Below are positions 43,918-54,900 of a stretch of DNA of 64,000 bases, in pieces. Source of the DNA: Roridomyces roridus. Its lineage: Eukaryota; Basidiomycota; Agaricomycetes; Agaricales; Mycenaceae. The position numbers were made by a program, and so were the translations under genes. The DNA is taken from contig JARKIF010000138.1 in the NCBI GenBank assembly GCA_029378245.1, positions 1 through 64,000 on the forward strand, given 5' to 3'. The notes under the pieces were generated by a model, which did no database searches, was not told where the DNA came from, and saw nothing but the letters and a program-made list of their open reading frames with translations. Each line of letters opens with the position of its first letter. The first letter of the stretch is position 1.

Positions 43918-45992
43918 ATGACCAGCATGCTCCGGCTGACCACCCGTCTCGCCCGACCCTCACGCTCTTTCCCAATGGCGCCGCTCTCACGCAAGACTTC
44001 CACAGAAGTTCCTCCAAAGGGCTACGCCATCGACCCCACTGCGGGCCCCATGCTCCGTTTCCAAGCATCTCTGCCTCGCCTCCCTGTCCCGACACTCGCA
44101 TCCACAGCGGCAAAGTACCTCGAATCAACCCGCCCGCATCTTACCTCGGCCGAATTCGCCCGCACGGAAGCAGCCGTAAATGATTTCGTGTCTTCCCCAC
44201 TCGCTGCGCAGCTCCAGGAACGTTTGCAAGCAAGGGCAGCCGAGCCAGGGATGGTCAACTGGCTGAGTCAGTGGTGGAACGACGTCGCGTACATGGGATA
44301 CCGCGACCCCCGTCGTCGTCTTCGTCTCGTACTTTTACGTCCACCTGAATGACCCACTACGGACAACTCCCGCGGCGCGTGCAGCCAGTCTTGTCAAGGC
44401 AATTCTGCCGTTTAGGAGCATGGTGGAGAGCAAGGAGCTCGAGCCGGAGAAGGTTAAAGGTGCCCCGCTATGTATGGCGTCCTATAAATGGCTGTGTGTA
44501 ACTTTCGCAACTTTTTCTCTGGAACGACAGTTGACACAGAATTCCAAAGATTCCACGCCTGCCGATACCCCGTCAAACCTTCCGACACGGCCCGCAAGTT
44601 TGACCCCGCGACCCACAACCATGTAGTCTTCCTGCGCAAAAACAAATTCTTCCTCGTCCCACTGGCGCACCCGTCCGGTGAAGAGTTGTCTGCCGCGGAA
44701 CTCGAGATGTGCGTCAACTATACACGAGAAATGTGCTACCGCTGACTTGCATTCAGTCAAGTCAACCGCGTTATCCAACTCGCAGGCGACTCGGCCGGTA
44801 CACCCGTCGGTGCCCTCACATCGGACAATCGGGACAACTGGACCGATGCTCGCGCCGCCCTCCTTGCTGCTGATCCCTCCAACGCCGCGACCCTTGAAGC
44901 GATCGAGAGTGCCATGATTCTCGTTTGCCTTGACGACACCAAGCCTGTTACGCGAGAGGACATTTCCAAGGCTTGCTGGACTGGCGACGGGCGGAATCGT
45001 TTCTACGACAAGCATCAATGTGAGCTTTCTTTTCATCGACAGACGATAATTTTTGAAGGTGAACAGTGCTCGTCTTCGAGAATGGACGCTCTGGGTTCAT
45101 TGGCGAGCATTCGTGTATGGACGGAACGCCCACGCTTCGGCTGAATGAATTCGTCCTTGCTACGCTCGCCACTGGCAAGGCGGATCTTGGACCTGCCTCT
45201 GCCTCGCCGGAAAAGCTTCCTTCGCCAACGGAACTCGGCTTTGTCCTCAACGCCACGACACGAGACCTAATTGCTGGTGCCGAGAAGCGGTTCGATGAAC
45301 TCGTTGGGGCACACGAGCTGCACGTGCTGCACTACGAGGGCTACGGCAAGGACTTGGTCAAGACTTTCGGTGTGTCGCCCGATGCGTGGGCGCAGCTCGT
45401 CAAGCAGCTTGCGTTCCACAAGATGAACGGGCGGCCGGGTCGGACGTACGAGAGCGCGCAGACGAGAAAATACCAACTTGGGCGTACCGAGGTCATTCGG
45501 AGCGCGAGTAACGAGAGCAAGGCCTGGGCGGAGGCGATGCTTGACCCGAGGGAGAGCGATTTCAAGCGGGCGGCTCTATTCCGGAAGGCTGCGACGAGGC
45601 ATATTCAGTATTCTGCATGGGCGGCGGACGGGCAGGGTGTGGATCGGCATTTGTTTGGGTTGAAGAGGATGTTGAAGGAGGGTGAGCCTGTGCCGGAGAT
45701 TTACACTGATGCGGCGTTCGGGAGGACGAACCACTGGGAGCTCAGCACGTCGCAGCTGAGTAGCCCGTATGTTGATGGGTGGGGTTACGGCGAGGTGGTG
45801 CCTGATGGGTATGGGCTGTCGTATGCGATTGGGGACAGGCATATTCGTTGGACGATTACGAGTGCGAGGGGAGATGCGGCCGTGTTGAAGCATTATTTGG
45901 CAGAGGCTGCTACGGAGGCGAGGGATATGATGGAGAGGGCACAGAAGGAAGAGAGAAAGGCAATGCAGATGGAGGGTAAATCCAAATTGTAG
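43918..45992 (+). CDS. CAT2: Carnitine O-acetyltransferase (dual mitochondrial/peroxisomal type)
   Basis: Spliced exons give a full choline/carnitine acyltransferase: FQASLPRLPVPTLASTAAKY, WLSQWWNDVAYMGYRDP, LCMASYKWLFNNCRIPVKPS, NHVVFLRKNKFFLVPL, the active-site block FIGEHSCMDGTPTLRLNEFV (catalytic His), HVLHYEGYGKDLVKTFGVSP, QLAFHKMNGRPGRTYESAQT, YQLGRTEVIRSASNES, DRHLFGLKRML, then ELSTSQLSSPYVDGWGYGEV. It swaps acetyl groups between CoA and carnitine so that acetyl units can leave peroxisomes and enter mitochondria. The N-terminus MLRLTTRLARPSRSF is a mitochondrial presequence, while the last residues are SKL, a peroxisomal PTS1 signal. A second Met (MAPLSRK, about 43976) could start the peroxisomal form, as in yeast Cat2. 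A decayed copy of its 3' part lies at 48770-48895. Confidence 0.92.
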
Positions 45993-46092
45993 GGTTGTAG
46001 TATTTTTATTGTTGTATAGAGGGTTGGAAATTGAAGCGCCCACGGAGACACAGCCACTTTGATCCAGTAATCTCGCTTGTTCACACACAACC

Positions 46093-47197
46093 ATGGACTT
46101 GCAGCCCCAAGAGAGTGAGAGCGCAGTCAAGCCAGTCGACAGCGTTCAAGATACGCCTCAAAGGTCTGTTTCTCGCTCTATCGCGCAACGTTGAACCCGA
46201 ATTGAACCATCTCCATTGCAGTGAAGTTGAAGTTGAATCATTTAGCCCAATCTATGTACGCTATGCTGACCCTTCCCGGTCTTGTTCGACTCTAATATGA
46301 ACTCCAGGGATCACCTATCGCCAATCCGTATGCCCGTATGCGGAGAGATCGTCGTGATATGGCTCTCTGGAGCGGGGATCCGGAGTCTTCTCCTCGCAAG
46401 AAACAGAGATTGGATTCAGCGGATGCAACCATACCTCGCGGTCGGGCTGCGCGTGCTGAACCTAAACCCGTCTTGCGCGACTCCATAGTAACCTCTGCAC
46501 CACCGTCACCTTCCGAGAAGGTTGCGCGTGTAGAGTCGACGTCGTCTTATCTTTCTCAATCACCAAGCTTCAAGTTGAAGGTTGGTTGATTAACCTCCCG
46601 GCTGGACTCGCATTGATTCTTCGTGCACAGAATGCCCCGATACCGAGATTGGATGTGCCTACTACAACTACGAGTACCGGTCAACCGGGCAGGCCTGTTA
46701 GACCTGAACCTGAACCTGAACCTGTCTTGCGCAACTCGAATGTAGCATCTTCATCACCTCCCGAGAAGGTTGCGCGTATAGAGTCGACGCCTTATCTTTC
46801 TCAATCACCAAGCTCAGTGAAGGTTGGTTAACCCTTCAAAGTAGTCTACCTCCTGGACTCGCATTGATTCTTCGTTCACAGAATGCGGCTGTCTCGCCTG
46901 TCCCTGCTGTGGAGAACGCTGTGCGGTCCGGGAATGTCAGCCCGAGAAAAGAGTCGGTGTCGCGGTTGACTTTGTTGTTGGTTGGTTCGCATTCAACTGT
47001 TTTACAGCCCTGTATGGCTTGACCGTCTCATGGCCGACTCTCAACAACGGGATATACCAAGTGAGGTACTTGGACGACCGCATGTTCAGTTAGGGCCTTT
47101 TCCCCTAATCCCGTCTTCCAGGCCGCCGCACACCGCTCGCGCCATCCATGGCAGTTTCTGGTTGACGACGAGGCGTTGCCGGCATCTTCACGAATAA
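46093..47197 (+). CDS. Unknown Ser/Pro-rich protein X1 (first copy, probably decaying)
   Basis: The start MDLQPQESESAVKPVDSVQD is followed by short introns and exons reading FSPIYGSPIANPYARMRRDR, DMALWSGDPESSPRKKQRLD and KPVLRDS. Two similar exons follow, each ending EKVARVESTSSYLSQSP or EKVARIESTPYLSQSP, which suggests an internal exon duplication. After PVWLDRLMADSQQRDIPSEV the frame departs from that of copy X2. The homologous text HPWQFLVDDEALPASSR exists but lies in another frame, so the C-terminus is shifted and cut short at 47197. A KKQRLD cluster may be a nuclear signal. No domain recognised. Confidence 0.5.
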
Positions 47198-47694
47198 TCA
47201 AGTCTCGCTGATCCATCGCTCGGCTCAATGACGTAGGTTGGTTGACCAGTTGATCCATGGGAGCTGCACTCGAGAGCTTGCATTAACAGAAAGCCAGAAG
47301 TGGCGCCAGACTGGCCGAGCCGATTCCGCCGGACGACCCCGCATGGTTTTCTTGCAAAGGATATTAACATTAAAGATTTCGTCGTCCGCGCCGCCTGTTT
47401 GCGGCGTTGTTAAAAATCGCACTCAAGATCTAGCGGCTACGCTTGTACAAGACGCCCACTTGTCTTTTTTCACCTGTTGTATTGTGTATGTAACACAAAT
47501 GTTTGGAATATATCTTGATTGTATCTGGGCTCTTATCTCAGCAGTCGAACTTCGATGAGCAGAATTTCTGACAGCATCCGATGATACTCACTTCGGGTTG
47601 ATATGCACTCACTCTTCGTCAGGGTTGTAGCATCCCTTGAACATACTTGTATTACTCGCAACCTTTACTTGCTCTCGAATGTGGAGATAGACGA

Positions 47695-48506
47695 CTACGA
47701 GGTCGGAGGCGCAACAAACATAAACGTCCCCGCAATTGGGTTTCCGAGGTCCACGGCTGCGGCAAAGGCACTGATGTTGAAGTTTTCAATCGAGGTGTTG
47801 CCGTTGATGAGGGTCTGGCTCGCGAATTCCGCAGATTGATGGAAGAGCAGGAAGACGTATCTTTGAGAGGGAGGTTGGTTAAACTGAATGTAAGGTGAAA
47901 ACAAACTCCGCACCTGTGAGCATCCGAGCCAGCAGGAGGAGACGGTTGGAGGAATTCGGAGATGGCGGGGGTGCTGTTCACGAGGAGGCCGCCCTCGTTG
48001 TTGAAATTACCGCCCAAGAAGTGTCTGCATGGCTGGTTATTTGGTATGTAGTCGACTGGCAAAAAAGCGCACCTAATTTGCGCCACGGTGGGAGCTTGCG
48101 GCGTAGGTGCATCAGGGTCTACTGCAGCCACAACAAACGGCCCTTGTCCTACATCTCCGACGACTTGGAACGTCGGCGGTCCAGCGGTGTCTAAGTTCGG
48201 GCAGGATTAATACTTTGCACACCCAGTCAGAGGAGATGCACCATTCTGGGGTACTTGTATTCCCGCTTTGAGCGTAATGGGCGAGCCAGTCGCTTGGGGC
48301 AGGGAAACTTCGAGCAGAGCGGTGGGCTCGAAGGTGATGTGTAGGTCCTCAGAGATCTAGTGGGAGCTGAACAAAAAAGGCTTGAAAATGATTACAATAT
48401 GTACGTTGGCGGCAACGAAGGCTTCTTCAACGTCAGTGATAGAGACGTCTTGCGCGACAGCGACAAGGGCGAGGGATATGAGAGATGTAAAGCGAGAGAG
48501 ACGCAT
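47695..48506 (-). CDS. Secreted PEBP-family protein, copy 1
   Basis: The start at 48506 gives a signal peptide (MRLSRFTSLISLALVAVAQ). Spliced exons then yield DLHITFEPTALLEVSLPQAT, PITLKAGIQVPQNG, VAAVDPDAPTPQAPTVAQIR, HFLGGNFNNEGGLLVNSTPA and ISEFLQPSPPAGSDAHR, then YVFLLFHQSAEFASQTLING. It ends NPIAGTFMFVAPPTS. DPDAPTP and the GSDAHRY segment are the two anion-pocket motifs of phosphatidylethanolamine-binding proteins. Fungal secreted members resemble carboxypeptidase Y inhibitors. All joints keep frame, although two introns are short (about 34-48 nt). The gene is the left member of a tandem pair with 57958-58577. Confidence 0.82.
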
Positions 48507-48769
48507 TGCTGAGAATGAGGGAAAAGAGTCTGTTCGTTGACCATTTTATACTATATCGGCGCTGAAGAAGCATGCGTTCATGGGGTGAAGATGTAAAAAT
48601 ATCGCAGAGGCAGCGGTCCCAGAAAAGAGAGGTCGCGGACGAATGAGCCCGATTTATAAATTTTCGAGGGCATACAGCTCCGAGTCTGATATTTTTGAGT
48701 GAGCACGGCGCAAAGAGGCCGCATCCATTACAGTTTTAGCACACAAAGGCCAGCTGCACCGTGGTGTAG

Positions 48770-48895
48770 ACCGGCGGTGGTGCGTCGGCATCTGTTTAGG
48801 TCGGAGAGGATGTTGAACTTGAAGGAGGACGAGCCTCTGCCGCAGATTTATACACAGCGTTTTGAGAGAATAGATGGATGGGAGCAAAATTGAGG
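48770..48895 (+). pseudogene. Carnitine acetyltransferase 3' fragment
   Basis: The frame reads RRHLFRSERMLNLKEDEPLP then QIYTQRFERI. This corresponds to DRHLFGLKRMLKEGEPVP and EIYTDAAFGR of the intact enzyme at about 45645-45725. Only this short piece remains before unrelated sequence, marking the left edge of the duplicated block. Confidence 0.75.
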
Positions 48896-48995
48896 GTTCC
48901 GAACCCTCAATTTTTCCAGTCTGTTTGCAGTCCATCAGGTTGAAGACGGAGACACAGCCACTTTGATTCAATGATCTCGCTTGTTTCGCACAACC

Positions 48996-50227
48996 ATGGA
49001 TTCGCAGTGCCCAGAGAGTGAAAACGGGGTCAAACCAGTCACCAGCATTCCAGATAATCTCAAAACGTCTGTTTCTCGCTCTATCACACTCACTATTGAA
49101 CCATTTCCATCATGTACAGAGTTGAATTTAGCCCGATCTACGTAGGCGGCCAGATGCCAAGTATCCTTCCTCTCGTTCAACAGTAAGGACTTCAGGGCTC
49201 TCCCATCGCCAATCCATATGCTCGTCTACGGAGAGACCGCCGTGATCTGGAACTCTGGAGCCAACCTTCACCTCGCAAGAAACCGAGATTGAACTCGGAT
49301 GCCATACCTCGGGGTCAATCGGACAGGGTTGATGAACCTCCTAAGCCTGTCTTGTACGACTCGAAAGTAATATCTGGACCATCCCCCGAGATGATTCAGC
49401 GTATAACATCTCATATTCGCCAGTCGCTAGCCTTGAAGGTGAGTTGCCTCTATCCGGTCAGGGCAGATGGCTAACCAGAGTACGCGGATCAAGGCCGAAG
49501 CGATCGAAAAGTGGGAGATCGAGATGCAGCGGAAGATCAACGACAACAACCAAATGGTTCAGAGCGAGCAACTTTGTTTTGAAGAGGAGATCAACCGAAA
49601 GAAGCACGAACTGCCTGCCAAGCCTGTTGAAAGGCTGCGGTATCTGGATAGCCGTTTGGGGGTGCAGGAGTTCCATCCTGAATTTGCATCGATTCTTCCT
49701 CGCCCACGGAGTGTCCCGGACAGCGTCGTGCGATCTGGGGATGTCAGCAAGAAAAAAGAGTTGGTGTCGCGCTTGACTTGGTTGTTGATCATTCACCTTT
49801 TTACAGTCCAGTGTGGCTGGAACGTCCAGTGGCGCAGTCAAGTGCGACCCCGGCCGTCAAACTCCCTGACCCCGTTTTCTGGCAGGCGCGCCATCCGTGG
49901 CAGGATCTGGTTGAAGATGAGGCGTTACCGCCATCTTCTTCGAGTCTCAAGGCTGGCTCAACCACAGGCAGCCCGGTTGCCTTGTTCAACAACAATGAGG
50001 TAAGTTTTCCAGTTGATTCGGCGCCCTGTACTCGAGAGCTTGCATGCCAGAAAACCAAAACGGCTGCGAGACTTGCGATGCGACCAATCCCGACTGGTGG
50101 ATTCAGAGTTGTGGACCACTCCGCTGTGGGTGATCCAGGATTTTTTCTTCCCAAGGAAACTTCGTCGCGTTCTTATCCCGCCTGGCCGCCGCATTCTCCT
50201 CCACAAAACAACAATCGTGCTCAATAG
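48996..50227 (+). CDS. Unknown coiled-coil/disordered protein X2 (second copy)
   Basis: The start MDSQCPESENGVKPVTSIPD is followed after short introns by VEFSPIYGSPIANPYARLRR, SPRKKPRLNSDAIPRGQSD, MIQRITSHIRQSLALK and a helical charged exon (KAEAIEKWEIEMQRKINDNN, FEEEINRKKHELPAKPVERL) with coiled-coil periodicity. FYSPVWLERPVAQSSATPAV, HPWQDLVEDEALPPSSSSLK and a last exon ending PPHSPPQNNNRAQ follow. It keeps the C-terminal frame that X1 has lost. However, at about 49770 the donor used in X1 (GTTGAC) reads CTTGAC, so the joint between SKKKELVSRLT and PVWLER is unclear. No known domain; a KKPRL cluster may direct it to the nucleus. Confidence 0.55.
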
Positions 50228-50324
50228 GAGCAAGACGCAACTGCTATATTTTCACCTTTGGAATGTATCTTCACCGCTTGTCTACTTCATGTAATCACTT
50301 GGGTTCATATATACTAGCGTTGAC

Positions 50325-50340
50325 CCGTGCTGACGCACGG
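50325..50340 (-). repeat. Helitron 3' terminal hairpin
   Basis: CCGTGC TGAC GCACGG forms a perfect 6-bp stem with a 4-nt loop, followed on the minus strand by seven bases and the terminal CTAG. This is the transposition stop signal of Helitrons. Confidence 0.85.
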
Positions 50341-50787
50341 CAATCAGATCTCAGCTTTGGAGGGACAATGGGAGCGTCGTTCACAGAGGTCCTTTGTACA
50401 ACTTTCCTAAAGTAGACACGCAATTGACTCTTGGGCCATTATTCGGTGGGCATAAAAGGCTGAGAGCGAGGCCGAAGATGCTCGCTGCATGCAGCCCCCT
50501 TCCCAGTTCCAAGCCATCTCGAGACACGCGGTCTGGCCAGACGCGTCACTCATGCGGGATGGTACGAACTGGCAAGGGAATCTCAATTGATTTATGCCGG
50601 CCGGTGTCAGACCGACGCGCCCTGGAGCACCAGGCCCTGCGTGTCGGCGCGGCATCCCGGTCGGCCGATACCTCTTGATTTCCGGCAGCCAAGGCAATCA
50701 AAAGGGCAATCAATTTTAATTCTACGTAGGGCGACGCCGGTAATAGACGATTTTTTTGGGAGCTACTGATGTACGCAATTTTTGACA
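50341..50787. other. Helitron 3' non-coding region
   Basis: About 450 bp inside the element between the hairpin and the end of its accessory gene. No gene seen. Confidence 0.5.
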
Positions 50788-51838
50788 TTAGCCCAAGGGT
50801 GAAGAGGAGGCGGGGTGGCTGTCGACTCTACGGCGCTTGACGTTGCCAAACGGCATGCTGGGTGAGGGCGTGGACGGCCCAGCTTGCGTAGCCGCCGCCG
50901 TCCGGTCCTGAGCGGGCGCTATCAATATCAATGGGTATGAGCAGGGCCAGACAATATCAGTGCAGCGGACACGTACTCTTGGCATACTTGGGGGGAGGGG
51001 GGACACCTAAGAAAACAACCTGGCTGACCTCCATTGTGAAACGGTCAGCGTACTTCTCGCCCCGCCGTTCTTCAATGCCAGTCAGCCAGCCGCTGGCTTG
51101 GACGTACTTGCCGGGGTACGGCGTAGGCTTCTTCAAATTGTTGGCCCACCGAGGACCATCCTGGATGACACCGAACACGGGGAATGGTCGCACCGATTTG
51201 TCGATCTGGTTGTACTGCTCGCAGTCCATTTCGAAGGTGGCGTCGTCCCCGTTCCTCTTGGTCGCAAGGCCGCAGACAACCAGACGGGCGCGGTGATTGA
51301 GGTCGATGTCGGGGATTTGGATGGTGGGGGGTTCAGGAGGGCCATCGACACCGGGGGTCTGGAGCGCAGGAAGAAGCTCGTGGAGAGGAATACACTGGGT
51401 AGTGATGAGCATTTTTTTTCATTGCAGAAATAGCTCGTACCTCCTCTACGTCTGCGACGAATGAGTATTCGACAGGGTCAAGAGCGTTGGGACCCAGGTT
51501 CAGTGAGGAGTCCATGAGGACAGGCTGGGAGTACCGATGAGCATTGAGAGTCCGGCAATGTGAAAAAAATAAGTACGCACGAATAACTTGACCCAGTAGA
51601 CACCCGGACCCTGACCCGGAGCAGGGAAAAAAATGGCCGTATCATTGAAGATTCGCCCACAGCCGATGATGCCTTCCGGGACGCTGGTTCGCTCGCCGGT
51701 TGTGTCGTCAACCTCAATGCTACTCCCCACGTAGAAGTGGAGGTCGAAGAACACGGTCTTCGGTTGGCCAGGCAGGGTGCGAGGGTTAGTCACCCGAGCA
51801 ATGCCGTCGATGAAAGCACCGGAGTTGGAAGAGACCAT
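50788..51838 (-). CDS. Helitron accessory protein, possibly OB-fold single-strand DNA binding
   Basis: The start at 51838 reads MVSSNSGAFIDGIARVTNPR, then TVFFDLHFYVGSSIEVDDTT and VPEGIIGCGRIFNDTAIFFP. Exons joined by short introns give SLNLGPNALDPVEYSFVADV, CIPLHELLPALQTPGVDG, DLNHRARLVVCGLATKRNGD, ATFEMDCEQYNQIDKSVRPF and GKYVQASGWLTGIEERRGEK, then ADRFTMEVSQVVFLG. The end is basic and Ser/Pro-rich (GNVKRRRVDSHPASSSPLG). The repeated beta-strand pattern with xGxL/xGW turns fits an OB-fold, and some plant and animal Helitrons carry RPA-like single-strand binders. The assignment is inference from pattern and position. It lies downstream of the Rep-helicase on the same strand, entirely inside the element. 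Confidence 0.6.
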
Positions 51839-51963
51839 GGCGGTAGGAGGGAAGGAAAATAATGTTTGTACTTGCACGCATGTATAGTTTATATACCACC
51901 AGCTACGCGAGTGATTGCCCAAGCAAGAGAAAACAGATCTAGGGATTTGAAGGCAGGGTACGG

Positions 51964-54900
51964 CTAATCCAAAAGTACTTCATCGTAGACTACATTTTTT
52001 GTCGAATCCGAGAGCTGGGTATCCTGGAGGAGGACCTTGACCCTTTGTTCCGAGGTGGCCCGAGAAAGTGCGACGTAGAGTTGGCCATGGGAAAAGACCG
52101 GGTTGCGCAGATCCAGTCCGACAAACTTGACAGACTGCCCTTGCGCTTTGTTTATCGTGAGCCCGAAAGCAAGGCGGACAGGGAACTGTCGACGACTGAA
52201 CTTGAAAGAGAAGTCGGCAGTGCTTGGGGTCAACATGATGCGAGGGATCAGTGCAGCCTCCCCATCGTGGTCACCACCAACCAGTCTGACCTCCAGGACT
52301 CGGTCGGACTCTCGCACCAAGATCATTCGGGTCCCATTGCAGAGGCCCCTCGCAGGCGACAGATTTCGAAGCAGAATCAACGGGCAGCCAATCTTGACCA
52401 CCAGCTCACCCGGAGGAAGGGAAGAAGGATTGATAGAGCGAAGGAACTCGATGGGAATTGGGGCCTGGTCCGGATCGCCATCGCCGTCGGCACCGGCTTC
52501 TTCGATGATTTTATCCACGCTGTAATACACGCGCGGCTCACCGGCCATCCGTCCCAAGACGTCCTCGTTGAGCTGAAAGACATCCGCATTTCTTGGCGCC
52601 AGAATCATGCGATTGAGAAAGTATTCGGGAGGCGGAGGCGGGACGGAGGCTATGCCAGGATAGACGTACTGAATCAAAGCCTCGGCGCTGTCGATTCGCA
52701 TGCCAGGACGAAGCTTGACGTGGCCGTTTTCGTCGGAGTTTCGTCCGTGCCCCACATCCAACAGCCAGGAAGCAAAGTCCCGCTCGGACTGTCCCTCTGT
52801 CTCCAAGCGCATGTTTCTCCGGAGGAAGAGTAGCTCCACGTCGTTCCAGACATAGGACCGCTGGATGCATGCGTTGACAATTTGCTCCCGCGATCCTTTC
52901 GGCACAACTGGCAGAATTTGCTGAAAGTCGCCGCCAAAGATCACGGTAATGCCACCGAACGAATGGTCGTTGTCGAGCAGGTCCCGAAGGGTGCGATCGA
53001 GGGCCTGAATTGCCAGCCTGTCCTGCATGCCGATTTCATCCCAAACGATGAGACGCGTTGCTCGAAGGAGGTCGGCGAGTTTGCTGTTCTTCGAAATGTT
53101 GCAGTACGACTCCTCGTTGATGCCGTCGATGGGTATCTTGTAGGTGGAATGGGCCGTGCGACCACCAGGCAGGAGCAACGCTGCGATGCCAGAGGAAGCA
53201 GAACAAAGGATGATATGCCCTTCACTACGCGCTTGATGACAGACGGTGCGGTAAACGAAAGTCTTGCCGGTGCCGCCAGGGCCGTTGAGGAAGTAGATCT
53301 TGCCGGCACGGTCGGTGACAGATTTCATAATCTTGTCGAACGCTTCTCGCTGTTCCTCGTTAAGGAGCGGAATCATTTGTTCGGCTTTGTCGCGCTCGGC
53401 ATCGCGATCATAGTTTAATTGTTCCGCGATGAGAGCGTTGTCGACCTGCGCGTCCCAATCAATCTGGAACCTCGGCATCCCAGGGAAATCCTGAAGACTT
53501 CTCCCTGACTCGCTCAAAATCTTGTTGAGCAAAAACAGACCGTAGTCGTATGCATCTTCGTCAGTTGTATCGCGGCGGCCCATAATCTGCAGGCGCCTCG
53601 GCAAATCATCGCAGATATGCAACCGAAATTCATTCCACAGGTTCCCCGGTTGCGATGGATCACAGAACAAAAGAAGGACCGCAAAAAGATGGCGCAAACG
53701 TGTCCCAGTCTGCATCTCCGCCGCCTCCCGGAGGCAGTGACGCCACTCGCCGTCATCTTCAAGAAGTCCTCGGGCAAGGCAGGCCTCGAGAAATGTGGGA
53801 TGTACAACGCCGTGATATGTCTGCAAGTCTTTAAAGGAGGTCGGACCCTTGACGGTGGTAAGCAGAGTGCGAAGGTAGAATCGCTCTCCGCCGTTTGGTG
53901 GTACGAAATACATCCGTCCCAGAGAGAAGCCCTTCTTTCGTACGCCCCACTGCTTCTTTTTCGTATTCCAAGTGAAGTGCTGCGGGAACTCCTGGTACGT
54001 ATATTGCCTAGCAAGCTGACCAAGAGCACCCTGGTTCTTGTTAGCTTCGAAAAAAGCAGTCAGGCGTGTTCTTTCAGCTGCTGCTCGCTCCAGGACAGCC
54101 TCTGCATTGTCATCGGGGTTGAACGTGACCAAGTGCTGACCAGGTAGGTGAACCTGCCGCAAGCATCAGACAAAGATCAATTGTGAGTATCCGCGAGCAC
54201 TCTTACCTGAAGTCGGACCACACTGGGAACTCTGCTATGCATCTCAAGATGCAGAATGCGCCAGGACGCCTCTGACGCTGAAATATAGCGACCCTCAATC
54301 CATCGCTTGATCTCATCTCGACGGTCGACCTCAAGCCCGGCCATATCACCACCCTTCTGAATGTACTTGAAGACATATTTGAAAGAACGCAGGGAAACCG
54401 CACACTCGACATTGATGTGGCAGTTGTACTTGGCAGAGAAGTAAGGGCTGTACGGAATGATCCAAGAATTGTTGACCATGTAGCCACCGACATCATAAGC
54501 CCGTCCATCATCAAGGCGCTTGTACTTCGGATAGCCATCGTCGTCCATGGACGTCTCTGTCTCGAACGGCTTGGGAAATCGTTTGGTGCACTTCCCCTGC
54601 TCCATACACGGAGAACGCGGGTTAGCAGTTCCGCACGGGCCGTGAACCATGCAGGTCTTCACGGTTTCAAACAACAACGGCTGAGTATCGGGGTCCGGCC
54701 AGTGGGCCGAGATGACAGAGTCAATGTCCTCCGGCGTGAGAAGCTTCTGGCCAGGAGCGAGGAAGAGAAGAAGATGAAAGTGGGGAAGACCGCGTTTCTG
54801 GAATTCGATGGTGTATACATAAGCCACGACACGGCCGAGGACACCCTTCTTATAGATGTCGTCGATGATGGCTTTCTTCTTGAGGTGAAACACTCGGGAA

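Larger units (their letters stand above)
48720..50313. repeat. Second copy of tandem segmental duplication (left part)
   Basis: This segment repeats the order of about 45630-47600: end of carnitine acetyltransferase, a shared spacer (ACGGAGACACAGCCACTTTG then ATCTCGCTTGTT), gene X, then the flank of the PEBP gene. The rest of the copy resumes at 57873 on the other side of the Helitron. Divergence is appreciable (many substitutions and indels), so the duplication is not recent. Confidence 0.8.

Noticed and set aside
50325..50340. Hairpin read as a transcription terminator
   Set aside because: Eukaryotic context, no U-run, and its position just before CTAG identifies it as the Helitron terminus.
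52045..52833. 262-residue plus-strand ORF
   Set aside because: It lies antisense to the Helitron helicase domain, whose motifs are clear; its own text has no domain character.
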